DNA from: Allantophomopsis cytisporea
Lineage: Eukaryota; Ascomycota; Leotiomycetes; Phacidiales; Phacidiaceae
Length of the DNA stretch: 64,000 nucleotides
Direction of reading: 5' to 3'
NCBI GenBank assembly: GCA_024752435.1
Contig: CP103035.1
Location: forward strand, 1,798,001 to 1,862,000
Shown here one piece after another: positions 48,190 to 59,804 of this stretch (within the stretch, counting starts at the first letter, position 1; every line of letters begins with the position of its first letter). The notes below the pieces were generated by a model. The model was not told where the DNA came from. It made no database searches and saw only the letters and a list, made by a program, of their open reading frames with translations. Made by a program: the position numbers and the translations under genes.

Positions 48190-49623
48190 TCAAGCCCTCT
48201 GGGTTTGCCTCTTACTCGCCTTGCGGTACTCTTTCTCCTTCTCCTTCTCGAGGTATTTCTTCTGCGCCTTCGCGTCCAAGCCCTTAAGCTCAAGATCACG
48301 TTTTAGCTTCTTCGCCTTCTCGCGCTCCAGAGCACGCTCCTCAGCCTTCTCCTCGTCGGCAGCTTTCTGAAGCCGTGCGATGGCTTCCTCGCGGGTCGCC
48401 TTCACCTTTCGCATGACTTCAGGACGGAAGTGCGCTGAGGCTGCGAGCTGATCTGGGAGGCGCAGGAAGTATTCGTAGAGTGGGAGGGTGGCTTCGTAAG
48501 CTTCGGCGGAGGAAGCCAGCTTCATGGATAGATAGAGGCGTTTCTTGGGAATAGTTTCCTCGATTCTAGATTTGGTGTTAATAAGGGTTTAGAGAAAAAA
48601 TGGGGAGGGGAACCGTAGACGTACTTAGTTGGCTTGTCAATTGGTTGGTCGGTGATGATAATGTGGTTGAAGAGTTCGCCGGCTTGTTCGATGGCCTTGG
48701 AGAGCTCCGAAGTGACGATCAAATCGGTTACCTCGGCGCTTTCACTCATGACTGTGACAAAGTTGGGGAGCTTGGCATTGTCCTTGGTCAAAGTGATTGA
48801 TACATCGTATCTATCCTCACGGAGTTGCTTCATGGTGTCTTTGTTGACAATAGCGAGAACGAATCCATCGTAGCTTGACTTTGTGTCACGGGCACGGAGC
48901 TCACCAGCGCCCGGCAACTGACCTGGAACAGTGAGAGCCTCCTTGCCATCGAATGGATAGGTGATGATCTCGACCTTCTCAGTTGGTGTTGGGAAGCTAT
49001 CGAATAAGAAGCTGAAGACGAATTCGGAGATCAAACTGGTTGGGTTGTAGCGCTTGAAGAGAGAAAGTCGGATATCTGCGAAAGCGATGTTCTGGCGACC
49101 GGAGAGGTAACTGGTGAACTCGTTTGGAGACTCCTCCTTGAGAAGTTCTGAAGAATCAACGGTCTCAGAGGTCTTGGTCTTCCCTACACCAACGAGAGCG
49201 AATTCCTTCAAGAGCAGTTGTCTATGCGCATCGATCCATTGTCTGGCCTTTGCCCTGTTTGCACGAGTTCCCCACAAATGGACGAGAAGAATGAAAAAGA
49301 TGCACACAGCAATGACACCTTCCTGTTGAAAATCACTCAGAGAGTATCTCTCATGGACATTGTACCATTTCGTATACGGCACAGCAGCAGCGCCAGTAGC
49401 TGAAGCTGCAGCGTTAGAGAAGCTCGCAGCACTTGGAACTACAGAGAAGGAAGCCGGAGATGGATCTGGAGCTCCAGCGAAATCGGCGAAGTCTGTCGTG
49501 AGAGCTAATTAGATACAGCCTTGCATGAAAGAGAGCTGATAGATATTTACCGGAATCACCAACTGGTATTGGAGAGGCCGATGGCTTGTTGCCACCAAAG
49601 AGGCCGTTGAGTAGTGCGGCCAT
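48190..49623 (-). CDS. CCDC47-family ER membrane protein (PAT complex type, DUF1682)
   Basis: Exons are 49623-49551, 49492-48625 and 48565-48190 (introns of 58 and 59 bases), giving 438 residues. MAALLNGLFGG opens an Ala/Ser/Pro-rich tail. One membrane helix lies at about 83-98 (VIAVCIFFILLVHLWG), followed by the DUF1682 core (SGRQNIAFADIRLSLF, SSYDGFVLAIVNK, YDVSITLTKD). Splicing of the last intron restores PTKIEETIPKKRLYLSMKL, conserved in the family. The C-terminus is a Lys/Glu coiled coil (ERALEREKAKKLKRDLELKG region, KEKEKEYRKASKR). Animal CCDC47 works at the ER translocon with Asterix in folding multi-pass proteins; the fungal protein likely does similar work, by homology only. Confidence 0.92.
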
Positions 49624-51571
49624 TGTTATGGTGGGACAATTGGTATTCTTCCAAATGTTGTCCTGTTCGAGAATGGGGCATGTGGTGATTGCGCAGCTGG
49701 AGCTCAAGCTGGCTACTGAACTGTGCAACCTAAGGCACAGAACGCTAAGTTTGTGGAGAGAGACCTTTTGCCTTAGGAATCAACAAGCTCCGCACAACTG
49801 TGCTTTGGCGGGAGATCATGAAGCAATTATGGAACGAATGATTTAAGTTGATATAGCAATAAGTTGAGGGTTGGGATTTGTGATATGGGCAGAGGAAAGT
49901 TCAGTCTCTTGCATGAAGAACACCTTTCTCTAACGTACCTCGGTAGCTATGTAGTAGGGATGATATTCATACTGCGTAGAGATGGAAATATGACAATACC
50001 AAAGTAGTGGATATTCGAAGGTACCCGCTACCTACCATCATGTATGTACATACCTGGATACCCCGTAGAAATAGTAATATATCGAGCACCCAGTCCGCAG
50101 AGGATTATCTTCTACCAATTACTTGCAAACCCAATCAACAATATCTACCTGTTTATAAGTCGTAATCTAATCTGTTATGGTACTGCAACATCAACCGGGT
50201 ATTTCTTTTCTCTTGGCTGACCTTGGATATTGCTTTGTGATTGGTACGAAGCATAGAAGCAATCAGAAGCAGTCGAACTGCCTTTGTGCCTAAGGCATGC
50301 AAAGATTGGGCGGCTTCAGATGACGGGTAGGTAAGGTAAGGTAGGCTAAGGTAGTCAGTAGTGACCAGCAAAAATCCCCTGGTGTTGATAGTAAACTTGT
50401 AAAGCACTCACATCCTACAAGCATGATAATTGATGGAAAAGAGGAGATATACAGGGTGATGGTTGATCTATTTTGTCAGTAAATAACCGCTTCACCAGCA
50501 GATAGGAATACCTAGCAATCACGTGTTTCTAGCAGCCTACCTACGTACCACACGTGCATGTACGATGTTTCAATGTTTCAATGTTTCAATGTTTCAAGAC
50601 ATTATAATCGCAATCTTCAAATCAAAATAAAACACCATCAACCCCAGCTTTGATTATCAGATGAAGATAAATGGAGAAACAGCTATGACAGGGGTAGCTT
50701 CAGGTGAGATCCACACCCGCAGTTGACGACATGCAGATCTCCGTCCCCGCGAAATCGAAGGTCAAACTCCAACAACCTCAAAATACCAGACGGATCTCAT
50801 GAAGCGCGATGCAACGATCCAAAGGCCATAAATAAATAAAGGAAGAGTAGCAGTACGAGCAGAAGGTCAAGTACCAGGGATTGACATCGTATTTACCGCC
50901 GTTCAGCAAATAGCTGTACCTATTTTCAACCCAGCTGTCGTCTCAGCCTTAACCGCCCGGCAACGTAACCGCCGACTCAACAGCCATTGCTCCTTCGACC
51001 CCCTTGTCGTCCCATGGCCATGCCACCAATACCTTCTCATCAGCCGCCCGATGTCCACGCTCGACCACACAGAGGTCCGCTTCCTTCTCCATGCACGCGC
51101 ATTTGGAACCGAACAGGTCCCCAGCTCATGTCTCCGGTCGTCGGGTCGCGCTTGGGATTTTTATAGCCGTTTCATCTGGCCCGTCTGGCTCTTCCGCGCT
51201 GTTCACCAGCATGTGTGGGAGCGGGAGGGGCGATGGACATGTGTATTCCAACATGTTTCACGCACGTCGTGAAGAGGTATTTTGGTAACTATCGGCGTCA
51301 ATTTCAGATGTAATCGAGATAATCGTAGGAGAGTATCAAAAGTTTCTATCTTTGTTTCATTGCTTCGTATGCGGCCATGTATAAGATGATCGTGTCGGCC
51401 AGCAGGTCAAACGGGCTCCATATCCAGTATCTACAAGTTACTTCCAATCACTTCTATTGACCATTGATTTCTCTTACTTGACTCCGCACATCGAGTATAC
51501 TGAGTATCAACTTCTTGATTTCTTGACTTGATTTCCTTCTTCCACTCGACTACGTGACTCCAAAAGCAACA
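49624..51571. other. Divergent intergenic region
   Basis: About 1.95 kb between two divergent genes. It includes an 8-base tandem repeat (50565-50596), a GGTAAGGTAA-type short repeat near 50330-50350, and several CACGTG-type E-box cores near 50520-50560. Frames of up to 94 codons lack family features. The last 200 bases, pyrimidine-rich, form the leader of the Myb gene. Confidence 0.5.
50565..50596. repeat. Four perfect tandem copies of ATGTTTCA
   Basis: An 8-base unit repeated four times without error, ending AAGAC. It is noncoding and lies in the region between the CCDC47-family and Myb genes. Confidence 0.95.
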
Positions 51572-52799
51572 ATGACAATGACGAAGCGTCAACACTCCCG
51601 ACAGCAATCTCGCTCAAACCCAATGCAGCCACACCAGCTCTCGAGTCAACAGTCTCACCAGCAGGCTCACTCAAACTCAATCCAACACCCTGGTCAGCAG
51701 TCTCATATCCAACCAATCCAGCAGACCCATACGAACGCAAGCCACGGACACTATCGTCCAGCAGCAATCAGCATCGACGACCTGGTCACAGCCCCACAAT
51801 ATTATACCGGCCTGACCACCACCCTACCGGCCCAAACTCACTACACATACCAAGGCGGGCCAGTGCTTCATCCACAATACACCTACGACACGACCCCACA
51901 AGCGCAACTATACACCCAGCACCCAGCGCAGCAGACAAGCCACCTGATGCCTCCACACTCACCGACGCCAACCAACGCACAGAGCAACTCGTCCAACTCG
52001 GGCTCGCAAAAATGGCACCCGGAGGACGACATCATCTTGTTGAAAGCGCGCCAGGAGGGCATGGGATGGAAGCCGATAGCCAAAAAGTACTTCCCACACC
52101 GCGGCGACAATTCGTGCCGGAAGCACCACGAGCGGCTCATGGAGCGGCGGAAGGCTGATGACTGGGACGGCCTCCGACTCGAGAAGATGGCGAGTGAGTA
52201 TATGAACATGCGGAAGGAGATCTGGGCGCCGTTGGCTGCGCGTACGGGAGAGAAGTGGACGACTGTTGAGGCCAAGGTATGCTTAGTGTTGATGATGTAT
52301 TAGGATCGATAGACTAACTTCTTTCAAGTGTATGGCTTCTGGACTCAAGAATTTGCAGAGCAGTGCGAGAGCGGCAGAAAGAAGAAAGCGGTTATCGGAT
52401 TCTCATACTATTGCGTCCGGCAGTAGCGAGTACGGCCATGGGTATGAAGCACATACGCCTAACAGTGCTACTTTGGGATTTGGAGTTGACGATGTGAACG
52501 GCGAATATGATGGACACAATGGAGTAGATGGTGACCTCTCTCATCATCAGCCGAGCCATATGGGTGACACGAGTTATGGTACCGATCTGGGTGGTGGCAC
52601 ACAATACGACAACGGACAGCGATTGTCAGGTAACGATATGGACGGAAGTGCACAGTATAATAACGGACAACGGTTACCAAGTATGGATATGGGGATTGGT
52701 GCCATTATCAACCGAGACGCGCTGCATAGGGATGCACTTGGAAGAGATGGGATGGGCAGAGAACCAGGAGTCAAGAGAACGAATAGACGACAACAGTAG
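51572..52799 (+). CDS. Myb/SANT-domain protein
   Basis: Exons are 51572-52276 and 52329-52799, with a 52-base intron, giving 391 residues. Residues 1-140 are Gln/His/Ser-rich low complexity. A Myb-like helix-turn-helix lies at about 146-195: KWHPEDDIILLKARQEG, then MGWKPIAKKYFPHRGDNSC and KHHERLMERR. A second, weaker Trp-spaced block follows (WDGLRLEKM, EIWAPLAARTGEKWTTVEAKC) and the intron splits it. The C-terminal part is Gly/Asp/Asn-rich with two near-repeats (YGTDLGGGTQYDNGQRLSG / MDGSAQYNNGQRLPS). This suggests a nuclear DNA-binding regulator; targets are unknown. It is convergent with COX10, with only 144 bases between stop codons. Confidence 0.9.
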
Positions 52800-52943
52800 C
52801 CGTGGTTTGGAAATCAAACGGCTGGTGGTACCTTGAGAGGTCTTGTAAGATATGATGTAGTTGTACAGTATAATAACACAATGAGATCTTATCCCCAACG
52901 CCCGCACATGCAGAAATTTATAACGATCCTCCACTGAGAACGA

Positions 52944-54512
52944 TTAGACGCTGCCCACCTCGCCTGAAAGCGTCTGCACGTCTGGTGCATCTAGAGGTGC
53001 GACCTCCTCATCTTCCCACTCATCATCATCATCGTCGTCGGGAGTAGTTTCGCCGACAACGAGTCTCCAAGCCCGACCTAGGAGGCCCTTCTTCTCAAGC
53101 ATAGCCAAGACCATCACGACAGGCAAATGCCACACACTTGCCCAAAATAAACTTCGCGCACTGCCCTTGAATCCCTCATATTTCCAGAAGTAGTACGCTT
53201 CTCTTGTGATCCAGGCGTTTATGGGTGCACTGGTGACGGCAAACATCCAGTCCGTGATGCCAAAATAGCACAACCCAATGGAGATCGGGAAGAAAATCAC
53301 CGAGTAACGCAATGCCACTCTCCCGTTTCTCGCAGGATTTGTCCAGCATAACATTTTATATCCAGCATTCTTGTACTCCTCACGAATTGGCCAGGAAAGC
53401 GCCATGAAGTGCGGGAACTGCCATGCAAATAGCAGAGCCGCAAGAAGCCAACCTCCAATGGCATCTTCAGTGAACAACAGCTCTTTCCAATCTCCTGCGC
53501 CTGTAGCCGTCTGACCTGCTGCTGCTGCCCACCCCATCAATGGCGGTATACCTCCTACTATGGCACCAATCCAAGTGTTGATAGCCGAAATACGCTTGAA
53601 TGGAGTGTATACTCCAGCATACAAAAGGATATTGAATCCACCAAGGAAAGCGACGGTGGGATTGACGCCGTAATAGAGAGCCGCGACACCACTAAGGCCT
53701 GACGCGACCGCAAAAAGAACTGCACCCCGTGTAGATATGAGCTTGCGGACTAGCGGTCGGTTCTTTGTTCGCGACATCATAGCATCCCATTTCGGCTCGT
53801 ATAGCATATTGAAAGCGTTCGCCGACGCAGATGTAAGTGCAGTACCGGTAGTAAGGAAGAAAAGTGTGAGAGCACTGAGACTTGGCGTATGCGTAAGAGC
53901 TGGATTAAGTAGAGCCGGAACGGGGTATAAAGAGTAAGCGGATGTCGCAGTGAGGACGACGAGGAACGAGAGGCGGGGCTTCGTGAGGGAGAGCAGGATC
54001 GAGGCAGTACGTTTGATGGAATTGAGCGGTAGCTGCGTCGCAGTCGTTGTAAGTTGTGACGAGGCATCTTGAGGCAATGGGGTTTCCACTGGACTTTGAT
54101 TCGAGGCTAGTACTTTTTGTCGTGCTCTTTGCCGTCGGCGATGTGGGAGATCTTGCTTATGATCTTCCGTGGATGGTGGAAATGGTGTGGAAGTTGCAGC
54201 AACTTTGGCCGGCAATTCGGTATTGGACAATTGGGATCGATGTTCACTTCCCGGAAGGGTCGAAGTGAAGGCTCCTCTTCTGCCCGTCACATGTAAAGTA
54301 TTTATGAGGGCATTGGCAAGAAAATATCCATTGTGCACTCGGCGCGCAGGTAATCGTCCTATGATAGACTTTCCGTTATTCGGCGCAGAAGCGGATGCGA
54401 ATGTTCTTCTTGTGGACAATGAGGTTGACTTTGAAAGTCCTTGTACGCATTGTCTGCATACATCAACGCCAGTAGGTCTTCCAGCACCAATGGGTGGAAA
54501 GCGTAATATCAT
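52944..54512 (-). CDS. cox10: Protoheme IX farnesyltransferase, mitochondrial (heme O synthase)
   Basis: An intronless 522-residue frame. The N-terminal 150 residues are Arg/Ser/Thr-rich, with few acids near the start, as in a mitochondrial presequence. The UbiA-type core starts near residue 168 (LLSLTKPRLSFLVVLTA). It carries the first prenyl-diphosphate motif NAFNMLYEPKWDAMMSRT and RPL (about 232-254) and the second-loop sequence YTPFKRISAINTWIGAIVGG (about 298-318), with about seven to nine membrane helices. The enzyme adds a farnesyl group to heme b to make heme O, the precursor of heme A for cytochrome c oxidase, in the inner membrane. The C-terminus is odd for the family in having a strongly acidic tail (DDDDDDEWEDEE). 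Confidence 0.96.
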   Translation of the reverse strand: MILRFPPIGAGRPTGVDVCRQCVQGLSKSTSLSTRRTFASASAPNNGKSIIGRLPARRVHNGYFLANALINTLHVTGRRGAFTSTLPGSEHRSQLSNTELPAKVAATSTPFPPSTEDHKQDLPHRRRQRARQKVLASNQSPVETPLPQDASSQLTTTATQLPLNSIKRTASILLSLTKPRLSFLVVLTATSAYSLYPVPALLNPALTHTPSLSALTLFFLTTGTALTSASANAFNMLYEPKWDAMMSRTKNRPLVRKLISTRGAVLFAVASGLSGVAALYYGVNPTVAFLGGFNILLYAGVYTPFKRISAINTWIGAIVGGIPPLMGWAAAAGQTATGAGDWKELLFTEDAIGGWLLAALLFAWQFPHFMALSWPIREEYKNAGYKMLCWTNPARNGRVALRYSVIFFPISIGLCYFGITDWMFAVTSAPINAWITREAYYFWKYEGFKGSARSLFWASVWHLPVVMVLAMLEKKGLLGRAWRLVVGETTPDDDDDDEWEDEEVAPLDAPDVQTLSGEVGSV

Positions 54513-54920
54513 TGTTCGAACATTGAGTGATGTCGGAATACTTCGACTCGAAATGCATCACGATCAGCTCACAGGTGGGTAATCATTAATCCGTCCCGGC
54601 AGCCAACCAGACATGGGAATTTCAAACTAGTAGATTACCCCAGCAGTTTACTCACGATGGATCTGAGAGCTTAGAACCACTGTTAATGCAGGGTATTTAT
54701 CAAGGATATTGACCAAGGCATGGATGTGCAATTCCAATCTACCAATGTTCACAATCAAACAAGCATACAATATTTGGCATCACGATAGATCAAACAGCAG
54801 TCAGCAACGAACTCGCTCGAATTATATTACATTGTGATCATATGCACATTCTAGCCGCTCGTAACCTCCATGCTAGACTTTTTCAGGCATGACAGTAAGA
54901 ACATATTGTTACATAAGTCT
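54513..54920. other. Short spacer, COX10 promoter
   Basis: A 408-base spacer between the COX10 start and the RPN2 stop, both genes on the minus strand. It holds the COX10 promoter and RPN2 3' UTR; no other feature is seen. Confidence 0.5.
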
Positions 54921-57900
54921 CTATGACTCGTCATCATCCTCATTCTCAGTGAAATACTCAAATTCCTCTGGAACTTCGGCCTCCTCCCCTTCATCATCGT
55001 CGTCAATAGCACTCAGAACACTTGCGACAGCAGCAGATCCTCCATCCGCACGAGCTTGTTCAGATCTGAGAAGGTTGAATGTCTCCTGTCTCATCTCCTC
55101 AAGCGATGGTGGTGCAGCAGCTCGCTCAGTCGTAGTTGTCTTAAGTTTCTCCTCAATCAATTCCTTTGGCTCATCAGGCTTAGTGTCTACGAGGAGAATC
55201 ACACCTCCAGTTGGCTGTCTTCATGTTAGCAAAGTCCTTCAACATAGAAATAAAACACACCTTTTTGACAGGCTGGTATCTACCAGTAGGGAAGCTGATG
55301 AACTTCAGCTGTGCAGGAAGTACCCTTGACATGTTCTCAAGCTCATAGCCGACCTTCTCCTTCTCCAACTTCTTCTTCGCAGCTTCGGCAGGGGAGACGT
55401 GCTCCTTTGAAGTCTCTGTGTCCTCCTTCTTCTCGCCGTCCTTTTCATCTTTGTCGTCTTCATCAATTTCCATCTTGTCATCAGCAGTGCCGGATGTCTT
55501 TGGAGTTGTTGGGGTCTGATCGATATCCATGCTCTCACGTCGCTGAGCCTTCTCTTTCTTCTGAGCTCTTCGCTTGGCTTGGGCAGTTGTAGAAAGGACG
55601 GCAGTTGCAATGAGAGTTGGCGCATCCTCGGTCTTAACTTCTTGCTCTGGTGGGTAATCGAAGAGACTTGGTCGTGTCGCACTGTGGAATTTGAAGCTTG
55701 GGATTTCAAGGTCATGGTCAAGACCAATCATAGATGTTGGGGTGAAACTAAGGGAGAGGAAGTGCGTGAATGGGAACCAGTACCAGTACTGGGTGAAGAC
55801 GGCCATGCCCACAATGCCAGCCATGTTCAAGTTTCCGGTCTGGGTCTGGAGACCAATAGTGCAATTTCTACCACCAGCATCAATAATACCCAGGGCGAGT
55901 GCACAACCAAACTTGGTCATAGCATCCTCATGACGATCACTGACGATCTTTCTGAGCGTCTTTCTAATTTCTGCGACCTTGGGGTTCATGACTTCGTTTT
56001 GCTGGACCATAATCATGGCAAGAGAAATGAGAGCACCTTGACGAACGAAATCCGTAGGATCCTTCATCATTGGCTCCAGAAGATCGATTGCCTCATCGAG
56101 TCCGGTACCTGCACAAGAGATACCAAGAGCCATTGCGGCACCATATCTGACGTGAGGGTTGTAAGATTCAGAGAGAAGCTCAACCATACGAGGAACACTG
56201 CCAGGCTTGCGGAACAAGATGAAACCCAAACTCATGACTGCGATTCTGCGCACGTCGTCATTGACGTCACTAACAGCAACGTGGAGCAGCTTGCGAACAG
56301 CCTTGTTGCTTCCAGTACCACAGTAAGCCATGGCAACCGTCATGATACCTCCATAACGAAGGGTTGGATCTGGGTCACTCAACAGACCCTCGATGAGCTC
56401 ATCAGCGCCCTCCTGTCGGCCGTACATGATCAAAGCCATTCCAACAGCGAGACCGCGCACAATCTTTTCGTGCTGAGTATCATGAGCGTATTGAATCATG
56501 TCCTCTAGAGCCTGAATGTTTCCTGTGCCCAACATGATGAGACCCATGGCAAGACCAACAGCCTCACCGTTGAGAGCAGAATCAGTGTAGAGGACGTCCT
56601 TGAGGTTTTGGTAGATCTCGTCGGATCCAGTAGCCATTCCCGCGATACCCAAGCCCAAAGCTCCACCGTGCTTTACAACCTCCTCGGTAGCCTCGTTGAA
56701 TTGGTCTCGAAGATAGTCGAGCGCTTCAGCGCCATGGTTCGCGTAGATAAGACCATACGCATACAAAGCACCACCCTGTGAGAAAGTAGAGCCACTGCTG
56801 ACGGCTGATCTGCGAGGAAGATATGGCTCGAGCAACTTTCTGCATTGGCTCAAGTTTCCTCGGTGAATGACTCCAAGTGCAGCTGTCGCAGAGAACTTTG
56901 ACCAGTTTACGGCCTTGCCCAGCCACTCCAAGTTATCGCGGAAGAACTTATCGTTTGTAGTACCTTGGTTCATGAAGGCGTTGCAGAACGTAACTGCGGT
57001 GTGGAAGATCGAGTTTCGTCCCTCCAAGCTGTCTCTGACCTTGTTGAGGATGCTCAAATCGGTATGGTTGTTGCGGTAAAGGAACTCAAGGTTCAGCTTG
57101 ATAGTCTTACTTCCATCCAAGATGGCTCTGATGGAGTCGTAAATCTTGGAGTGTTTTTCGGAAAGAGGTTCCTCATTCTCTGCAGCAGGCTCACTCAACA
57201 ACTGATCGCTCTCGGTTGGCTCCTTCTTCTCCTTCTCGCCAACTGGCAACGACTTGATAACCTTTCCAAGGAATTCTTGGGTGCCATTGTCATAAAGATC
57301 GAAAGCGATCTGGTATGCGACTGCCGTCGATTGTTGGTCATCCTTCGCCACCAACTTTCGCAACATCGTCGATGCCTCTTCATCCTGGTTGAGGTAAACC
57401 ACACACTTGGCAATGGAGAAATAATCCGGGCTGGGAATATCGTTCAACAGATCAAGGATCAACTTCAGGATTTCTGTACGAAGACCACGTTCTTGAACAA
57501 CGCCCATGCAAATATCCAGCACGTATTCCATGAGCTCTTCAGTTTGGCCAGCACCCTCCGCCGCCTTGCCTGCCTTCTTCTCATCGTCACTTGCTCTCTT
57601 GATAACCCGTCTGAGGACCTCAAGATTCCGAGCTTCGATGGCAATTCCCACCACCTGACGATAACGTCCTTGCTGCAGGCAGCTTTCAAAAAGACGTTCA
57701 ATGACTTTCTGCAGCGCCACTTGAGTTTGGTGATCAGGTAGAGCCGAGGATGACTGTGGGCCAGATCCTGATGCTACACCCGTTGCTGGGGTCTCTAGCA
57801 TCGCATCGTTCGACGCACGGGAAAGAAGGGATTTGGATGGGAGAGTAGACTGAGAGAATGGTGTCGTTGGAGATGCGAGAGCCGCAGTCGCAGAATCGGT

Positions 57901-58410
57901 TGCTACGTTGGCGAATGAAACCGATAATCTTGGTGCAGTCGGTGCGGAAGTCGACTCTGGCAACGAATGGTGCTGGGCCGATACAGCAATATATTGGTCG
58001 ACACATTTGGAGATAATGGTCTCTTCGAATTCACCTCCATAATCGAGCTTGAACAGATCACCAGCACCAAGGGCAAATGTCATACTCTCATTGTATTCCT
58101 GTAAGTGATAGTAGACCTTTGCAAGTACGAGTGCAGCAAGTCGGCGATCTGGGAAGGATTCGTCTTCGTAGAGAGCCTCACTAGATGAAACCAGGTAGAT
58201 TAGCACACGTTCCGGTACACAGTCCCAGAGGACATCGACTGCGCTTGAGCACACAATCAATGACACTCACATCTGACCGACAGAGCCTGCAACCTCCGTC
58301 CATAATGTATCGATATCGTCGTTCAAGGTTTGCAAGGCGAAGACCTTGAGCTCTGGCTCTTCATCGGACAGGAAGCCCAACACACCAGTTGCCGAACTGA
58401 GACCAGGCAT
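54921..58410 (-). CDS. rpn2: 26S proteasome regulatory subunit Rpn2
   Basis: Exons are 58410-58271, 58180-55261 and 55214-54921 (introns of 90 and 46 bases), giving 1117 residues. The start MPGLSSATGVLGFL is the family opening. The first splice makes VGQIEALYEDE and the last makes YQPVKKPTGGVILLVD, both conserved. Proteasome/cyclosome repeats run from about 440 to 780 (for example YGLIYANHG, GGALGLGIAGMATG, YGAAMALGISCAGTG). A Lys/Glu-rich charged segment lies at about 905-985, and the tail is acidic (DDDDEGEEAEVPEEFEYF). Rpn2 is a base scaffold of the 19S particle, in nucleus and cytosol. In yeast it is under Rpn4 control. A loose match to the PACE box (GGCGACAAA, 7 of 9) lies near 58711 and an E-box at 58685. 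Confidence 0.97.
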
Positions 58411-58684
58411 GTTTGTTAATATGCTGGGTCTATCGTATGAAGGGTTCTGTGATGACCAAGCGGAAGGCCAGAAGGATCTAGTGATGATGAAAAGAGTGAG
58501 TGAATGCTGTTGTGGAAATAAAGAAGTGTGCGGTTTAGCTGGTCTTGTTGCTGAGGTACAAGTCCAGCTGCTGTGCTGCACGTCAACAGCTTCCAAGCGT
58601 GTCTATGGTGATTCGCATTTGATTGGATGGCTGACATAAGGTAAGCAGGCCACTAGGTAGCCTCGTCCACGCAACACATCAGAT

Positions 58685-58694
58685 ATCACGTGAT
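58685..58694. promoter_or_regulatory. E-box palindrome ATCACGTGAT
   Basis: A ten-base perfect palindrome with CACGTG core, the usual site for bHLH factors such as Cbf1, 275 bases upstream of the RPN2 start codon. The palindrome is seen directly; binding is inferred. Confidence 0.4.
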
Positions 58695-59134
58695 AACCCG
58701 TCACCCTTCGCGGCGACAAAATTCCGGAGAAGCTCCGATATCTTTATGCCTTAAGCCTCACAATATTCTTGGGTCCTACGTACAAGCAGCAGTATGAGGC
58801 GGAGACCGGGGACCGAGACCAGAGACGAGACCAGAGAATAGAGACCAGGAAGGCCAAGCACTAAGCACCAAAGCACCAAAGCACCAAGAAGCCTGAAACA
58901 CCGTCTCAATCGCTGCACGCAAAATAAAAAGTTACCTTGTGAAGACCAAGCGTCTATGGCATTATTACCCTGAGAATAAAATCCGCTGGGTCTGATGTAA
59001 AATCCACATTGATATGATGATTTAACACTTCGTTGCTTTTCCATCAATACAGAAATGAAATAATTCCTCACCTTGGCCATTCATTATTTCTGAGGAGAAC
59101 ATGTCGTGATCTCCTAGGATCAGGGGGGAAGTGA

Positions 59135-59168
59135 ATGAATGAGTGAATGAGTGAGTGAGTGAGTGAGA
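59135..59168. repeat. GAAT/GAGT tetranucleotide tract
   Basis: Alternating GAAT and GAGT units in the region between RPN2 and the capping enzyme gene; noncoding. Confidence 0.8.
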
Positions 59169-59609
59169 GAGCATCTGGGGAGAGCTTGCTCTCTTGGATC
59201 TACGCCGTATGCGCAAAGTAGCTTTTTTAAAAAGACCAATTGACGTCCATCGATAAAGACGACCATCTCATCATCCACCATCACTGTACAGGGTCGCATC
59301 AAGATCCTTCTTCTATAAAGGGGGAAAAGGGCATTGAAGATTCTGTTTCGCATGGATGAAGAGTTCTTGACAGCCTGGTAGTGACGACGACCGATTTCCA
59401 AACAGCACAGCTTCTTTGTGCAGCCAGTGCGGCTCTTGCGCCAGCGGCGCCAGCGACCCATCATCACCTCGTCGCGCACTCCACCACGGCTCACAATCGA
59501 AGCGCACAAGCGTCACCGATGCCCTTTTAATTGTCGTCAAGTTGCTCTGGGTCTGCCTCTTGTGACGATCCTGATCTCCAAGCAGCATTGAGAGAGCGTT
59601 GGCGCAACC

Positions 59610-59768
59610 ATGGACTTGCGATCAATCATCAACACCGAAGCTGGCGCCAGCTCAGCACAGAAGCAGCAGCAACAACAGCAAAGGCAACAACAGCAGCAAC
59701 AACAGCAACAACAACAACAACAACAGCTACTTCAAATTCAGCAGCTTCACATACAACAACAGCAAAAA

Positions 59769-59804
<36 letters not shown>

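Larger units (their letters stand above)
58411..59609. promoter_or_regulatory. Divergent promoter region of RPN2 and the RNA triphosphatase
   Basis: A 1.2 kb region between two divergent start codons. It holds the palindrome ATCACGTGAT at 58685-58694, a loose PACE-like GGCGACAAA near 58711, a GACCAGAGA-type minisatellite at about 58800-58852, AGCACCAAA units at about 58863-58890 and GAGT tetramers at about 59135-59168. No coding frame is supported. Confidence 0.45.

Noticed and set aside
55579..57741. Long plus-strand frames (309 and 258 codons) within RPN2
   Set aside because: Antisense shadows of the conserved RPN2 coding sequence; no family motifs.
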